From: an uncultured Clostridia bacterium
GTDB taxonomy: Bacteria > Bacillota > Clostridia > Christensenellales > UBA1750
NCBI GenBank assembly: GCA_944383925.1
Contig: CALWRM010000076.1
Span: forward strand, 1 to 37,177
Direction of reading: 5' to 3'
Length of the DNA: 37,177 nt
The notes under the pieces were generated by a model, which did no database searches, had not been told where the DNA came from, and saw only the letters and a list, made by a program, of their open reading frames with translations. A program made the translations under genes and the position numbers. Below, piece by piece: positions 8,024-15,112 of the stretch (its first letter is position 1; every line of letters begins with the position of its first letter).

Positions 8024-10156
8024 ATGACCCAAACAGGACCTTGGTACAGGCGGGCAAGGCGCTGGTGCCAGACCAATTGGAGCCAGATCGATCCCAGCGA
8101 GCCCAACCTGCCGTTTTGGCGGAACTTCTGGAGGGAAAACCACATCCAGGGCATCGTGGTCAACTTCGGGGGCATCGTGGCCTACTACCCAAGCCCGGAT
8201 CCCCTGCAATACGTCAGCCCCTACCTGGCGGGCGGCGATCTGGTGCTGGACACCCTGCGCGCCGCCCGGGAAGAGGGCCTGAGCGTGTTGGCGCGCATGG
8301 ACATCAACCGGGGCGACCGGGCGCTGCTGGAGCGCAGGCCCCAATGGTTTTCCAGGGACAAGCAGGGCCGGCCCTATCCCGCCGGGGACCGCTACGTCAC
8401 CTGCGTCAACAGCGGCTACTACAAGGAATTCATCCCCTCCACCCTGCGCTACCTCATCGCCAAGTACGCTCCGGACGGCTTTACGGACAACTCCTGGCAG
8501 GGGCTTGGGGCCGGCAACATCTGTTATTGCGACAACTGCCGGGAAAAGTTCCTGGCCCAGCGGGGCTTGGCCCTGCCGGAGGCGGCGGATTGGGAAGACC
8601 CCGTCTACCGCGCCTGGGTGGATTGGTCCGTGGGCTGCCGGATGGAAAACTTCCGCCTCTACAACCGGGTGTGCCGGGAGGCGGGCGGTCCCGACTGTCT
8701 GTGGCTCGGCATGGTCAACGCCAACCCCGTGGGCCAGCACTGCGCCCTGTACGACCTAAAGGAGATCGGCGCGAGCTCCCCCGTGATGATGAGCGACCAC
8801 CAAAGCCGGGACGGGCTCAACGGCTTTGAGCAAAACAGCCTCAACGGCCTGCTGCTCCATGGCCTGTGCGGCGCTTCCGCCCTGGTGCCGGAAAGCATGG
8901 CCAGCTATGCCAGGGGCGTGTACACCTTCCGCCGGGGCGCCAACCCGCCCCAGGAGCGCCAAGCCTGGATGCGCTGCGGCATGGCGGGCGGGCTCTCCCC
9001 TTGGTTGCACTTCATCGGCGCCGTGCAGGAGGACCGGCGCATGTTCCAAAGCGGCAAACCCCTCATGGATTGGCACCTGGCCGTGGAGCCCTATCTCTAC
9101 GACCGGGAACCTCTGGCGGATATCGGCCTGGTGTGGAGCCAGGACAACACCCGCTTTTACGGCCGGGATGATCCCCAGCGCCGCTGCGGCCATCCCTTTC
9201 GCGGCTTCACGCGGGCCCTGACCCAGGGCCGCTTTGCCTACCTGCCCGTGCACGCCGACCACATCCGGCGGGACGGCCCCAAGCTGCGCCTGCTGGTGTT
9301 GCCGGACGTGGCCTTGCTCACCGACGAGCAGGAGGAGGCCCTGCTGGACTTCCTCCGCGCCGGGGGCAGCGTGCTCTTGACCGGCCGCACGGGCCTGCTC
9401 ACGGGGCTGGGCGAGCCGAGGTCCTCCTCGCGCCTGGACGCGCTGTTGGGCCTATCCCGGCGCTTGGACGGCCTGAACGCCCACGGCCAGGCCGCCTCCT
9501 GGGAGGCCTGGTCCCTACACAACTACCTGCGCCTGCCCCGGGAGCGCCACCCGGCCCTGGCCGGCTTTGAGGATACGGACATCCTGGCCTTCGGCGGGGA
9601 GTTCACCCCCTGCCGGCCGGAGGACGAGGCCTGGCAGGTGCTCGCCACCTACGTTCCCCCCTTCCCCATCTATCCGCCTGAGTTCAGTTACATGCCACCC
9701 GAGGCGCGGGATAGCGGCCAGCCCCTGCTGCTGGCGCGCGAAACGGGCTTTGGCGGCAGGGCCTGCTACCTCTCGGCGGACATCGACCGCCGCTATGGCG
9801 AGGCCGCCCATCCGGACCAAGGCCTGTTGCTGCAAAACCTGCTGCGCTGGTGCCTGGCGGATCGTCCCCTGCTGGAGGTGCGCGGCCGGGGCTACCTGGA
9901 CATCCGGCTCTACAGGCAGGGCCAAAGGCTGCTGCTGCACCTGAACAACCTTTCCGGCATGGAGCAAAACCCGGGCTTTGCCCAATCGCCCTACCCGACG
10001 GGGCCCCTGGAGATTCTGCTCCGCCTGCCGCCGGCGGGGTATTCGAGCGCGCGCCTGCTGCCGGAGGGCAGGCCGGTGCGTCTGGAGGCCGGCCAGGACC
10101 AGCTGCGCCTTTGCCTGGATTCCCTGGAGGAGCAGGCGCTGCTGTGCATCGAGTGA
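8024..10156 (+). CDS. Putative glycoside hydrolase (GHL6-like barrel with amidotransferase-like domain)
   Basis: The 710-residue protein has an N-terminal TIM-barrel-like region (about 1-390) of the kind called hypothetical glycosyl hydrolase 6. Its marks include RDKQGRPYPAGDRYVTCVNSG, PDGFTDNSWQG and a small Cys pair in CYCDNCREKF. The middle part (about 400-620), with LRLLVLPDVALLTDEQEEAL and GGSVLLTGRTG, resembles the beta-galactosidase trimerisation domain. A short beta-rich tail ends the protein. There is no signal peptide, so it is cytoplasmic. ATG 8024 follows GAGGAGGGGCGTCCC. The family is poorly characterised and no substrate can be given. The flanking GH9 and ChbG-type genes fit carbohydrate use. 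Confidence 0.7.
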   Translation: MTQTGPWYRRARRWCQTNWSQIDPSEPNLPFWRNFWRENHIQGIVVNFGGIVAYYPSPDPLQYVSPYLAGGDLVLDTLRAAREEGLSVLARMDINRGDRALLERRPQWFSRDKQGRPYPAGDRYVTCVNSGYYKEFIPSTLRYLIAKYAPDGFTDNSWQGLGAGNICYCDNCREKFLAQRGLALPEAADWEDPVYRAWVDWSVGCRMENFRLYNRVCREAGGPDCLWLGMVNANPVGQHCALYDLKEIGASSPVMMSDHQSRDGLNGFEQNSLNGLLLHGLCGASALVPESMASYARGVYTFRRGANPPQERQAWMRCGMAGGLSPWLHFIGAVQEDRRMFQSGKPLMDWHLAVEPYLYDREPLADIGLVWSQDNTRFYGRDDPQRRCGHPFRGFTRALTQGRFAYLPVHADHIRRDGPKLRLLVLPDVALLTDEQEEALLDFLRAGGSVLLTGRTGLLTGLGEPRSSSRLDALLGLSRRLDGLNAHGQAASWEAWSLHNYLRLPRERHPALAGFEDTDILAFGGEFTPCRPEDEAWQVLATYVPPFPIYPPEFSYMPPEARDSGQPLLLARETGFGGRACYLSADIDRRYGEAAHPDQGLLLQNLLRWCLADRPLLEVRGRGYLDIRLYRQGQRLLLHLNNLSGMEQNPGFAQSPYPTGPLEILLRLPPAGYSSARLLPEGRPVRLEAGQDQLRLCLDSLEEQALLCIE

Positions 10157-10195
10157 TTTTTCCTGTGTCCAAGCGCAGGACAAGCGCATAGGCTA

Positions 10196-10235
10196 AGGGT
10201 AGCGGAGGCTCTCTCTCCGCTACCCTCACTCTGTT
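10196..10235 (+). terminator. Terminator or leader hairpin before the SpoIID-domain gene
   Basis: A perfect 12-bp stem (10196-10207 with 10215-10226) and a 7-base loop are followed by a weak T tract (CACTCTGTTTT). It may end the upstream transcript. No convincing promoter is seen between it and the next start, so it could also be a partial attenuator. Confidence 0.55.
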
Positions 10236-10252
10236 TTAAGGAGAAAACATCG

Positions 10253-11038
10253 ATGGACATTCGCGTGAAAATCACCAGGGACAACAGCAACCGCATCGTG
10301 GTTCTGAACCTGGAAGAATATTTGCGCGGGGTCGTGCCTGCGGAAATGCCCGCCTCCTCGCCGCAGGAGGCGCTGCGCGCCCAGGCCGTCGCCGCCAGAA
10401 CCTATGCCGTCAAGAAGATCGAGGAGGGCAAGAACCGCGCCTACGACGTGGACGACACCGCCGGCTACCAGGCCTACGTCCCCAGCCGGATCCATCCCAG
10501 CAGCGACGAGGCCGTGGCCAAGACCCGGGGCGAGATCCTGCTGTACAAGGGCAAGGTGATCGACGCCGTCTTCACCGCCAGCAACGGCGGCCAAACCGTC
10601 AGCGCCAAGGAGCGCTGGGGCCGGGAGGTGCCCTACCTGATCGCCCAAGCCGACCCCTACGACGCCAAGGCCGGCTACCCCAGGGACGGCCACGGGGTGG
10701 GGATGAGCCAGCGCGGCGCCATCCAGGCCGCCAAGGAGGGCCTGGATTACGTGCAGATCCTCGCCTTCTACTACCCGGGCACCGAGCTATACACCATGGA
10801 GGAGGCGGACAGCGACGCCCAGGCCTATCCCTTCGCGGCCTACGTCGCCACCAAGACGGACCCGCTGACCCTGCGCGACGCCCCCAACGGCAAGCGCATC
10901 GGCAGCCTGCCCAAGGATAGCCGCGTGGCCGTGCTTCGGGAAAAGGACGGCTGGGCGGACGTGGTCCTGCTGGAGGGCGATTACCCCCGCGGCTGGGCCA
11001 TCCTCGACTACCTGCGCCGCGCAGAAGGGGAAGGCTAG
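10253..11038 (+). CDS. SpoIID/LytB-domain protein with C-terminal SH3-like domain
   Basis: The 261-residue protein begins directly with a SpoIID core: LEEYLRGVVPAEMP, LRAQAVAARTYAV, FTASNGGQTVSAKE and the signature GHGVGMSQRGA near residue 147. SpoIID-type proteins are lytic transglycosylases that cut peptidoglycan during spore engulfment or division. Residues about 185-255 (TLRDAPNGKRIGSLPKDSRV ... DGWADVV) form a bacterial SH3-like module. Unlike normal SpoIID, no signal peptide or membrane anchor is present, and no upstream in-frame start supplies one. ATG 10253 has AAGGAGAAAAC before it. How it would reach the cell wall is unclear. The SpoIID family assignment is firm, the role is not. 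Confidence 0.85.
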   Translation: MDIRVKITRDNSNRIVVLNLEEYLRGVVPAEMPASSPQEALRAQAVAARTYAVKKIEEGKNRAYDVDDTAGYQAYVPSRIHPSSDEAVAKTRGEILLYKGKVIDAVFTASNGGQTVSAKERWGREVPYLIAQADPYDAKAGYPRDGHGVGMSQRGAIQAAKEGLDYVQILAFYYPGTELYTMEEADSDAQAYPFAAYVATKTDPLTLRDAPNGKRIGSLPKDSRVAVLREKDGWADVVLLEGDYPRGWAILDYLRRAEGEG

Positions 11039-11062
11039 CCAAAGGTCTCCCCTTGCCCGGCG

Positions 11063-11093
11063 AGGCCCCGCGCCAAATGCGCGGGGCCTTTTT
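11063..11093 (+). terminator. Rho-independent terminator after the SpoIID-domain gene
   Basis: AGGCCCCGCGC (11063-11073) pairs with GCGCGGGGCCT (11079-11089) around CAAAT. The T run ends at 11093. Confidence 0.92.
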
Positions 11094-11137
11094 GCGAAAA
11101 AAAGCGCCGCTTGTCGCCTCTTTCCTTTGCCGCGCGA

Positions 11138-11166
11138 TTGCACGGACCGGGCGCTTCCTGTATACT
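11138..11166 (+). promoter_or_regulatory. Sigma-A promoter for the HAD phosphatase gene
   Basis: TTGCAC (11138-11143) and TATACT (11161-11166) have a 17-bp spacer, 40 bp before the ATG at 11206. Confidence 0.8.
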
Positions 11167-11205
11167 GAAGGGCAAACGGCTTGATATTAAAAAGGGGGCT
11201 ATACC

Positions 11206-11979
11206 ATGGACAACCTGCGTTCCAAGGACGGCTTTATCTGCGACATGGACGGCGTGATCTACCACGGCAACCAGCTCTTGCCGGGCGTGCGCGAATTCAT
11301 CGATTGGCTACATAAGAACAACAAGCGCTTTTTGTTCCTGACCAACTCCTCCGAGCGCTCGCCCAGGGAGCTGCAACAAAAGCTCAAGCGCCTGGGCCTG
11401 GACGTGGCCGAGGAGCACTTCTACACCTCTGCCCTGGCCACGGCCATGTTCCTGGACTCCCAGCGTCCCGGCTGCAGCGCCTATGTGATCGGCGAGCCGG
11501 GCCTCATCAACGCCCTGTACAACGTCGGCATCACCATGAACGAGGTCAACCCCGACTACGTGGTCCTGGGCGAAACCCATAGCTACGCCTATGAAAAGAT
11601 CGAGCGGGCCATCCAGCTGGTGCTGGGCGGCGCGCGCCTCATCGGCACCAATCCCGACCTCACCGGCCCCATCGAGGGCGGCATCGCCCCGGCCACCCGC
11701 GCACTCATCTCGCCCATCGAGCTTGCCACCGGTCGCACCGCCTATTTCGTGGGCAAGCCCAACCCCCTCATGATGCGCCACGCCCTGAAGATCCTGGGCA
11801 CCAGCCGCGAAAACACCGCCATCATCGGCGACCGCATGGATACCGACATCATCGCCGGCATCGAGTCCGAGATCGAGACCGTCCTGGTGCTCTCGGGCGT
11901 CACCGCCAAGGAAAGCGTGGATCTCTATCCCTACAGGCCCCATTACATCCTCAACGGCGTTGGCGATCTGGCCGATTGA
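11206..11979 (+). CDS. HAD-IIA family phosphatase, NagD-like
   Basis: The 257-residue cytoplasmic protein is a haloacid dehalogenase subfamily IIA hydrolase, like NagD and AraL. The nucleophile loop is CDMDGVIYHG (D13 and D15). LTNSSERS is motif II, with the Ser/Thr after strand 2, and VGKPNPLMM carries the motif III Lys. IIGDRMDTDI is motif IV with its acidic Mg ligands. The C2-type cap lies between motifs II and III. These enzymes dephosphorylate nucleotides or sugar phosphates, and the substrate here cannot be told. It is monocistronic, with its own strong promoter and terminator; an AAGGGGGCT site precedes the start. Confidence 0.92.
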   Translation: MDNLRSKDGFICDMDGVIYHGNQLLPGVREFIDWLHKNNKRFLFLTNSSERSPRELQQKLKRLGLDVAEEHFYTSALATAMFLDSQRPGCSAYVIGEPGLINALYNVGITMNEVNPDYVVLGETHSYAYEKIERAIQLVLGGARLIGTNPDLTGPIEGGIAPATRALISPIELATGRTAYFVGKPNPLMMRHALKILGTSRENTAIIGDRMDTDIIAGIESEIETVLVLSGVTAKESVDLYPYRPHYILNGVGDLAD

Positions 11980-12001
11980 CCCCCTTGGCGTTCTTAAAAA
12001 T

Positions 12002-12032
12002 GCTGGCTTAAAAATATTAAGCCAGCTTTTTT
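12002..12032 (+). terminator. Rho-independent terminator after the HAD gene
   Basis: GCTGGCTTA (12002-12010) pairs with TAAGCCAGC (12018-12026), followed by six T's. Confidence 0.93.
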
Positions 12033-12042
12033 AATTATATTA

Positions 12043-12070
12043 TTGACTTCCTTGAATTATATGATATACT
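12043..12070 (+). promoter_or_regulatory. Sigma-A promoter of the DUF2089/repeat-protein operon
   Basis: TTGACT (12043-12048), a 16-bp spacer and TATACT (12065-12070) lie in an unusually AT-rich patch just after the terminator. It is 55 bp before the DUF2089 start. No other promoter is visible in the operon. Confidence 0.8.
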
Positions 12071-12124
12071 ATCCTCATCAGTTGCAATTGATGTTTCTGT
12101 CCGACCAATGCTGGAGGGAATGCT

Positions 12125-12511
12125 ATGGCATACCAGATCATCCACAACTGCCCCGTTTGCGGCAGCGGCCTTCGGGTTACCCGCCTGCGCTGCCCCAGCT
12201 GCAACACCGTCATCGAGGGAGACTTTCAGACCGAGCGCCTGCTCTCCCTAAACGCCCAGCAGCGCAGCTTCGTCCTCAGCTTTCTGCGCAACCGCGGAAA
12301 CATCCGCGAGATGGAAAAGGAGCTGGGCATCTCCTATCCCACCGTCCGTTCCCGCCTGGACGACATCATCCAGGCCATCGACGGCGCCTCCGCCACCAAG
12401 ACCCCGCCCCTGACCCGCAAACAGATCCTGGAGATGCTCGCAAAGGGAGAGATTACCCAGGAAGACGCCATGGCCATGATCCAGGGCGGCCAAGGTCAAG
12501 GGCAATCCTAG
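12125..12511 (+). CDS. DUF2089 family protein (zinc ribbon plus HTH)
   Basis: The 128-residue protein has an N-terminal four-Cys zinc ribbon (CPVCGSGL and CPSCNT), then a helical HTH region with FVLSFLRNRGNIREMEKELG and ISYPTVRSRLDDII. This is the DUF2089 pattern, thought to be DNA-binding. The last 30 residues contain RKQILEMLAKGEITQEDAMAMI, a short helix-turn-helix hairpin of the SHOCT-like kind. Closely related hairpins open the two downstream proteins. The next gene starts 21 bp after the stop with its own AAGGAG site, so the three genes form an operon. A regulatory role, probably of this operon, is inferred. Confidence 0.9.
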   Translation: MAYQIIHNCPVCGSGLRVTRLRCPSCNTVIEGDFQTERLLSLNAQQRSFVLSFLRNRGNIREMEKELGISYPTVRSRLDDIIQAIDGASATKTPPLTRKQILEMLAKGEITQEDAMAMIQGGQGQGQS

Positions 12512-12532
12512 CACATAAAGGAGAAACAGGCT

Positions 12533-13741
12533 ATGTATCAGAGCATCCAGCAAATTTTGCAAGCTGTCTCCACCGGGGAATTGACGGCCGAACAGGCCGA
12601 TGCACAGATAGAACGGTTGTTACAGGGCCAGGGCCAAGCCGAGGCCCAGGGCGCGGAGGCCCAGCCGGAGGAGGCCCCGCAGGCCGGCGAGGCCGTGGAG
12701 CCCGAGGTTGTGGAGGCCCCCGAGGCCATCGTCCCTTCCATCGAGGACGTCTCTTCCGCCGCCGAACGCCTGGCGGAAGACGCCCTGCACAGGGCGCAGG
12801 ACGCCATTCAGACGGCGAGCACTTACCTTGGCGGGGAGCAGGCGAACCAAGAGGCGCAGTCCGACGCGTCCAAGGCAGAGGGGGAGGCCAAGCAGCAGGA
12901 GCCAAACGCCAGGCGCTCCCGTCCCTCCGGCCGCTTCGGCATCTTCAGCGGCGACATCGTCGGCGATTCCGGCCCGGTGCACGGCGTCATCGGCGGCCAG
13001 CTGCGCGGCCATGTGTTTGGCGACGTTTCCGGCCCCTTGGGCGGCAATCTCCTGGGCGAGGTGGACGGGGACATGCGCGGCCCCATCGGCGGCGACCTGT
13101 CCGGCATCGTGCATGGCAAGCTGCTGGGCGCCGTGGGCGGCAACCTGTCCGGCAAGGTAGAGGGCAAGGTGCAGGGGGCCGTGGGCGGCGATCTGAGCGG
13201 CACGGTGCTCAACGACATGCAGGGCCGCATCGGCGGCGATCTCATCGGAAAGATCAAGGGGAGCTTTCAAGGCTCCGTCGGCGGCGACCTGTCCGGTTCC
13301 GTCGGCGGCGACGTGCTGGGCTCCATCGGCGGCGATCTGTCCGGCTCCGTCGGCGGCAAGCTCTCCGGCGGCATCGGCGGCGACCTGTCCGGTTCCGTTG
13401 GCGGCGACGTGGGCGTAGGTCCCATGGGTCCCCTCGGCAGCAACGGCGCCCACATCCGGGGCGACCTGTCCGGTTCCGTCGGCGGCCATGTGCGCATCCC
13501 CATCGAGGGCGACCTGTCCGGTTCCGTCGGCGGCGACGTGCTGCTGATCAAGGGCGATTGCAACGGCAAGGTTGGCGGCAGCGTGGAGACCATCGAGGGC
13601 GATGTCAACGGCGAAATCGGCGGCAACGTATCCGTCATCTATGGAGACATCGGCGCCAACGCGGTGATCCGCGGCAAGGTCGATCTGCTGTACGGCGACT
13701 GCCGTGGCGACGTCTACGGCGGCATCGTCAAGAAGGTCTGA
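12533..13741 (+). CDS. Glycine-rich repeat protein 1 (predicted beta-solenoid)
   Basis: The 402-residue protein is not a named family that I can recognise. Residues 3-31 form a helical hairpin (IQQILQAVSTGELTAEQADA) like the DUF2089 C-terminus. Residues about 32-135 are an acidic Ala/Glu/Gln linker ending in a basic patch. From about 136 to the end the chain is a Gly-x-hydrophobic-x tetrapeptide repeat, often paired into eight residues as GDLSGSVG. Near the C-terminus it becomes a 15-residue repeat, VGGxVxxIxGDxNGx. No signal peptide, membrane span or LPxTG is seen, so it is cytoplasmic. Regular Gly and beta-branched spacing suggests a beta-solenoid, possibly polymerising like bactofilins; this is inference. 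The end (VIRGKVDLLYGD) matches the paralog's. Confidence 0.85.
   Translation: MYQSIQQILQAVSTGELTAEQADAQIERLLQGQGQAEAQGAEAQPEEAPQAGEAVEPEVVEAPEAIVPSIEDVSSAAERLAEDALHRAQDAIQTASTYLGGEQANQEAQSDASKAEGEAKQQEPNARRSRPSGRFGIFSGDIVGDSGPVHGVIGGQLRGHVFGDVSGPLGGNLLGEVDGDMRGPIGGDLSGIVHGKLLGAVGGNLSGKVEGKVQGAVGGDLSGTVLNDMQGRIGGDLIGKIKGSFQGSVGGDLSGSVGGDVLGSIGGDLSGSVGGKLSGGIGGDLSGSVGGDVGVGPMGPLGSNGAHIRGDLSGSVGGHVRIPIEGDLSGSVGGDVLLIKGDCNGKVGGSVETIEGDVNGEIGGNVSVIYGDIGANAVIRGKVDLLYGDCRGDVYGGIVKKV
13283..13528 (+). repeat. Near-identical 24-nt coding repeats inside repeat protein 1
   Basis: The 20-mer GGCGACCTGTCCGGTTCCGT occurs four times in about 250 bp, starting near 13283, 13379, 13459 and 13508. Many one- or two-base variants lie between. 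Each copy encodes GDLSGSV. The copies are much more alike at the DNA level than the protein repeat requires, pointing to recent slippage or gene conversion. Confidence 0.85.
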
Positions 13742-13763
13742 ACCTGAGAAGGAGCGTTCCATC

Positions 13764-14639
13764 ATGCATGAAGCGATACATCAAATTCTGGAAGCCGTCG
13801 CCCGGGGCGAGCTCAGCCCCGAGGAGGGCGACCGGCAGATCGGCGCCTTGCTGAAGGAGCCCGCGGACGGCGCTCCGGAGGGGGCCTCCTCCGGGGGCGC
13901 CCAGGACGGCCGGCATACGGGCGACGCCTCCGGTCCCATCCATGGCGTGGCAAGCGGCGACATCAACGGCTCGGTGGCCGGCTCCGTCTCCGGCAAGCTC
14001 AAGGGAAGCGTCCACGGCGACGTGCGCGGTTCCGTCAACGGCCTCATCTCCGGCGACGTGGACGGCGCGGTGCAGGGCGACGTCTCGGGCCGCGTTGGCG
14101 GCCATGTGACGGGCGGCGTCGGCAGAAACGTCTCCGGCATGGTGGGCGGTAACATCGGCCTGGCGCAGGAGCGCGAACATCTCCAGGTAGGCGGCTCCAT
14201 CCATGGCAAGGTGGGCGGCCACGTGCACGCGACGGTGCTCGGCGGCGTCTCCGGCATGGTGGGCGGGGATGTCTACCGGGTGGAGGGCAAGATCTCCGGC
14301 AAGGTGGGCGGCAGCGTGGAAGAGGTGCTCGGCGGCGTCTCCGGCCATGTCGGCGGCTACGTCCGCCACCTCGCCGGCGGACTGTCCGGCACGGTCGGCG
14401 GCGACGTGGACCGGTTGGATGGCGACCTTTCCGGCTGTGTGGCCGGCAATGTCCGCACCCTGCGCGGCTCCGTCTCCGGCAGGATCGGCTCCAAATTTTC
14501 TCCCAACAGCGGCAACGTGCATGAGCTGTTTGGCGATGTGAAGAAAAAGTCCGTGATCTACGGCCGCGTGGACATCCTTCACGGCCAAAACCACGGACAA
14601 ATCCTGGGCGGCGTCGGCGAGTTCCGTCCCGGCGACTAG
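13764..14639 (+). CDS. Glycine-rich repeat protein 2, paralog of the upstream gene
   Basis: The 291-residue protein has the same architecture as its upstream neighbour: an N-terminal helical hairpin (IHQILEAVARGELSPEEGDR), a short Gly/Ala linker to about residue 55, then Gly-x-hydrophobic-x repeats. From about residue 135, 15-residue units of the form VGGxVxxLxGxLSGx are clear, with at least five in a row. The closing segment VIYGRVDILHGQNHGQILGG aligns with the end of protein 1. ATG 13764 is chosen because GAAGGAGCG precedes it and the upstream alternative start lies inside the previous gene. No export signal is present. It is the last gene of the operon. Function unknown. Confidence 0.85.
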   Translation: MHEAIHQILEAVARGELSPEEGDRQIGALLKEPADGAPEGASSGGAQDGRHTGDASGPIHGVASGDINGSVAGSVSGKLKGSVHGDVRGSVNGLISGDVDGAVQGDVSGRVGGHVTGGVGRNVSGMVGGNIGLAQEREHLQVGGSIHGKVGGHVHATVLGGVSGMVGGDVYRVEGKISGKVGGSVEEVLGGVSGHVGGYVRHLAGGLSGTVGGDVDRLDGDLSGCVAGNVRTLRGSVSGRIGSKFSPNSGNVHELFGDVKKKSVIYGRVDILHGQNHGQILGGVGEFRPGD

Positions 14640-14970
14640 CTTCTCTTCCCCATATAAGGCGGGCGGGCCGGTTTCCGGCCCGCCCGCTTGTTCTCCTCGG
14701 CCAAAACCACGGGCAAGTCCCGGGCGGCACGGTAAGTTCTGCCCCGGCGACTCGCTTCCCTTCCCCGTGTAGGGCGGGCGGGCCGCCGGGCGTTTTCCTC
14801 GGCCAAAACCACGGGCAAATCCCGGGTAGTGCCGGCGAGTTCCGCTCCGGCGACTCGCTTCCCTTCCCCGTGTAGGGCGGGCGGACCGCCGCGCGTTTTC
14901 CTCGGCCAAAGCCACGGGCAAGTCCCGGGCGGCGCCGGCGAGTCTCTTTCCGGCGACCAAATGCCTTCCC
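14583..14970 (+). repeat. Decayed tandem copies of the 3' end of repeat protein 2
   Basis: A unit beginning GGCCAAAACCACGG starts at 14583 (inside the gene), 14699, 14801 and 14904, at spacings of 116, 102 and 103 bp. Each unit repeats the last 50-60 coding bases of the gene plus the first 45-50 bases beyond its stop. In the copies the TAG stop is changed to TCG. Identity to the genic copy is roughly 85 percent by eye. The region 14640-15112 otherwise holds no gene that I can support, only GC-rich inverted repeats. It is not a CRISPR array because unit and spacer are both repeated. Confidence 0.8.
14659..14693 (+). terminator. Terminator of the DUF2089/repeat-protein operon
   Basis: GCGGGCGGGCCGG (14659-14671) pairs perfectly with CCGGCCCGCCCGC (14675-14687) around TTT. 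TTGTTCTCC follows. It lies 20 bp after the operon's last stop. Confidence 0.8.
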
Positions 14971-15021
14971 CATACTGGGGAAGGCCGGCCGCCCCTCGCG
15001 CGTCCTCGTTTTCCCATACAA

Positions 15022-15100
15022 AGGGCGAGCCTTCCAAAAGGCCCGCCCTCTTCGTATCGGCATCGACTCGCTTTTGCCTAAGCGGCGCTCTTCGCCGCTT
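15022..15100. terminator. Two hairpins between convergent genes
   Basis: One stem is at 15022-15033 with 15038-15049 (12 bp, one G-U pair). A second perfect 8-bp stem is AAGCGGCG (15080-15087) with CGCCGCTT (15093-15100). Neither has a strong T tract. They lie downstream of the minus-strand acyltransferase-like gene, and are the only candidates for its terminator. Confidence 0.45.
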
Positions 15101-15112
15101 GTTCCTTCGTTT

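Noticed and set aside
12043-13854. 603-codon plus-strand frame overlapping the DUF2089 operon
   Set aside because: It begins at the -35 of the operon promoter and is an Arg/Pro/Gly-rich shifted reading of the real genes.
14583-14970. CRISPR array
   Set aside because: Both the supposed repeat and the spacers are copies of each other and of the gene end; units are about 102-116 bp and no cas gene is present.
13728-15017. Long antisense frames opposite repeat protein 2 and its downstream repeats
   Set aside because: They arise from the GC-rich repeat. No start signal is convincing, and the sense operon explains the sequence.
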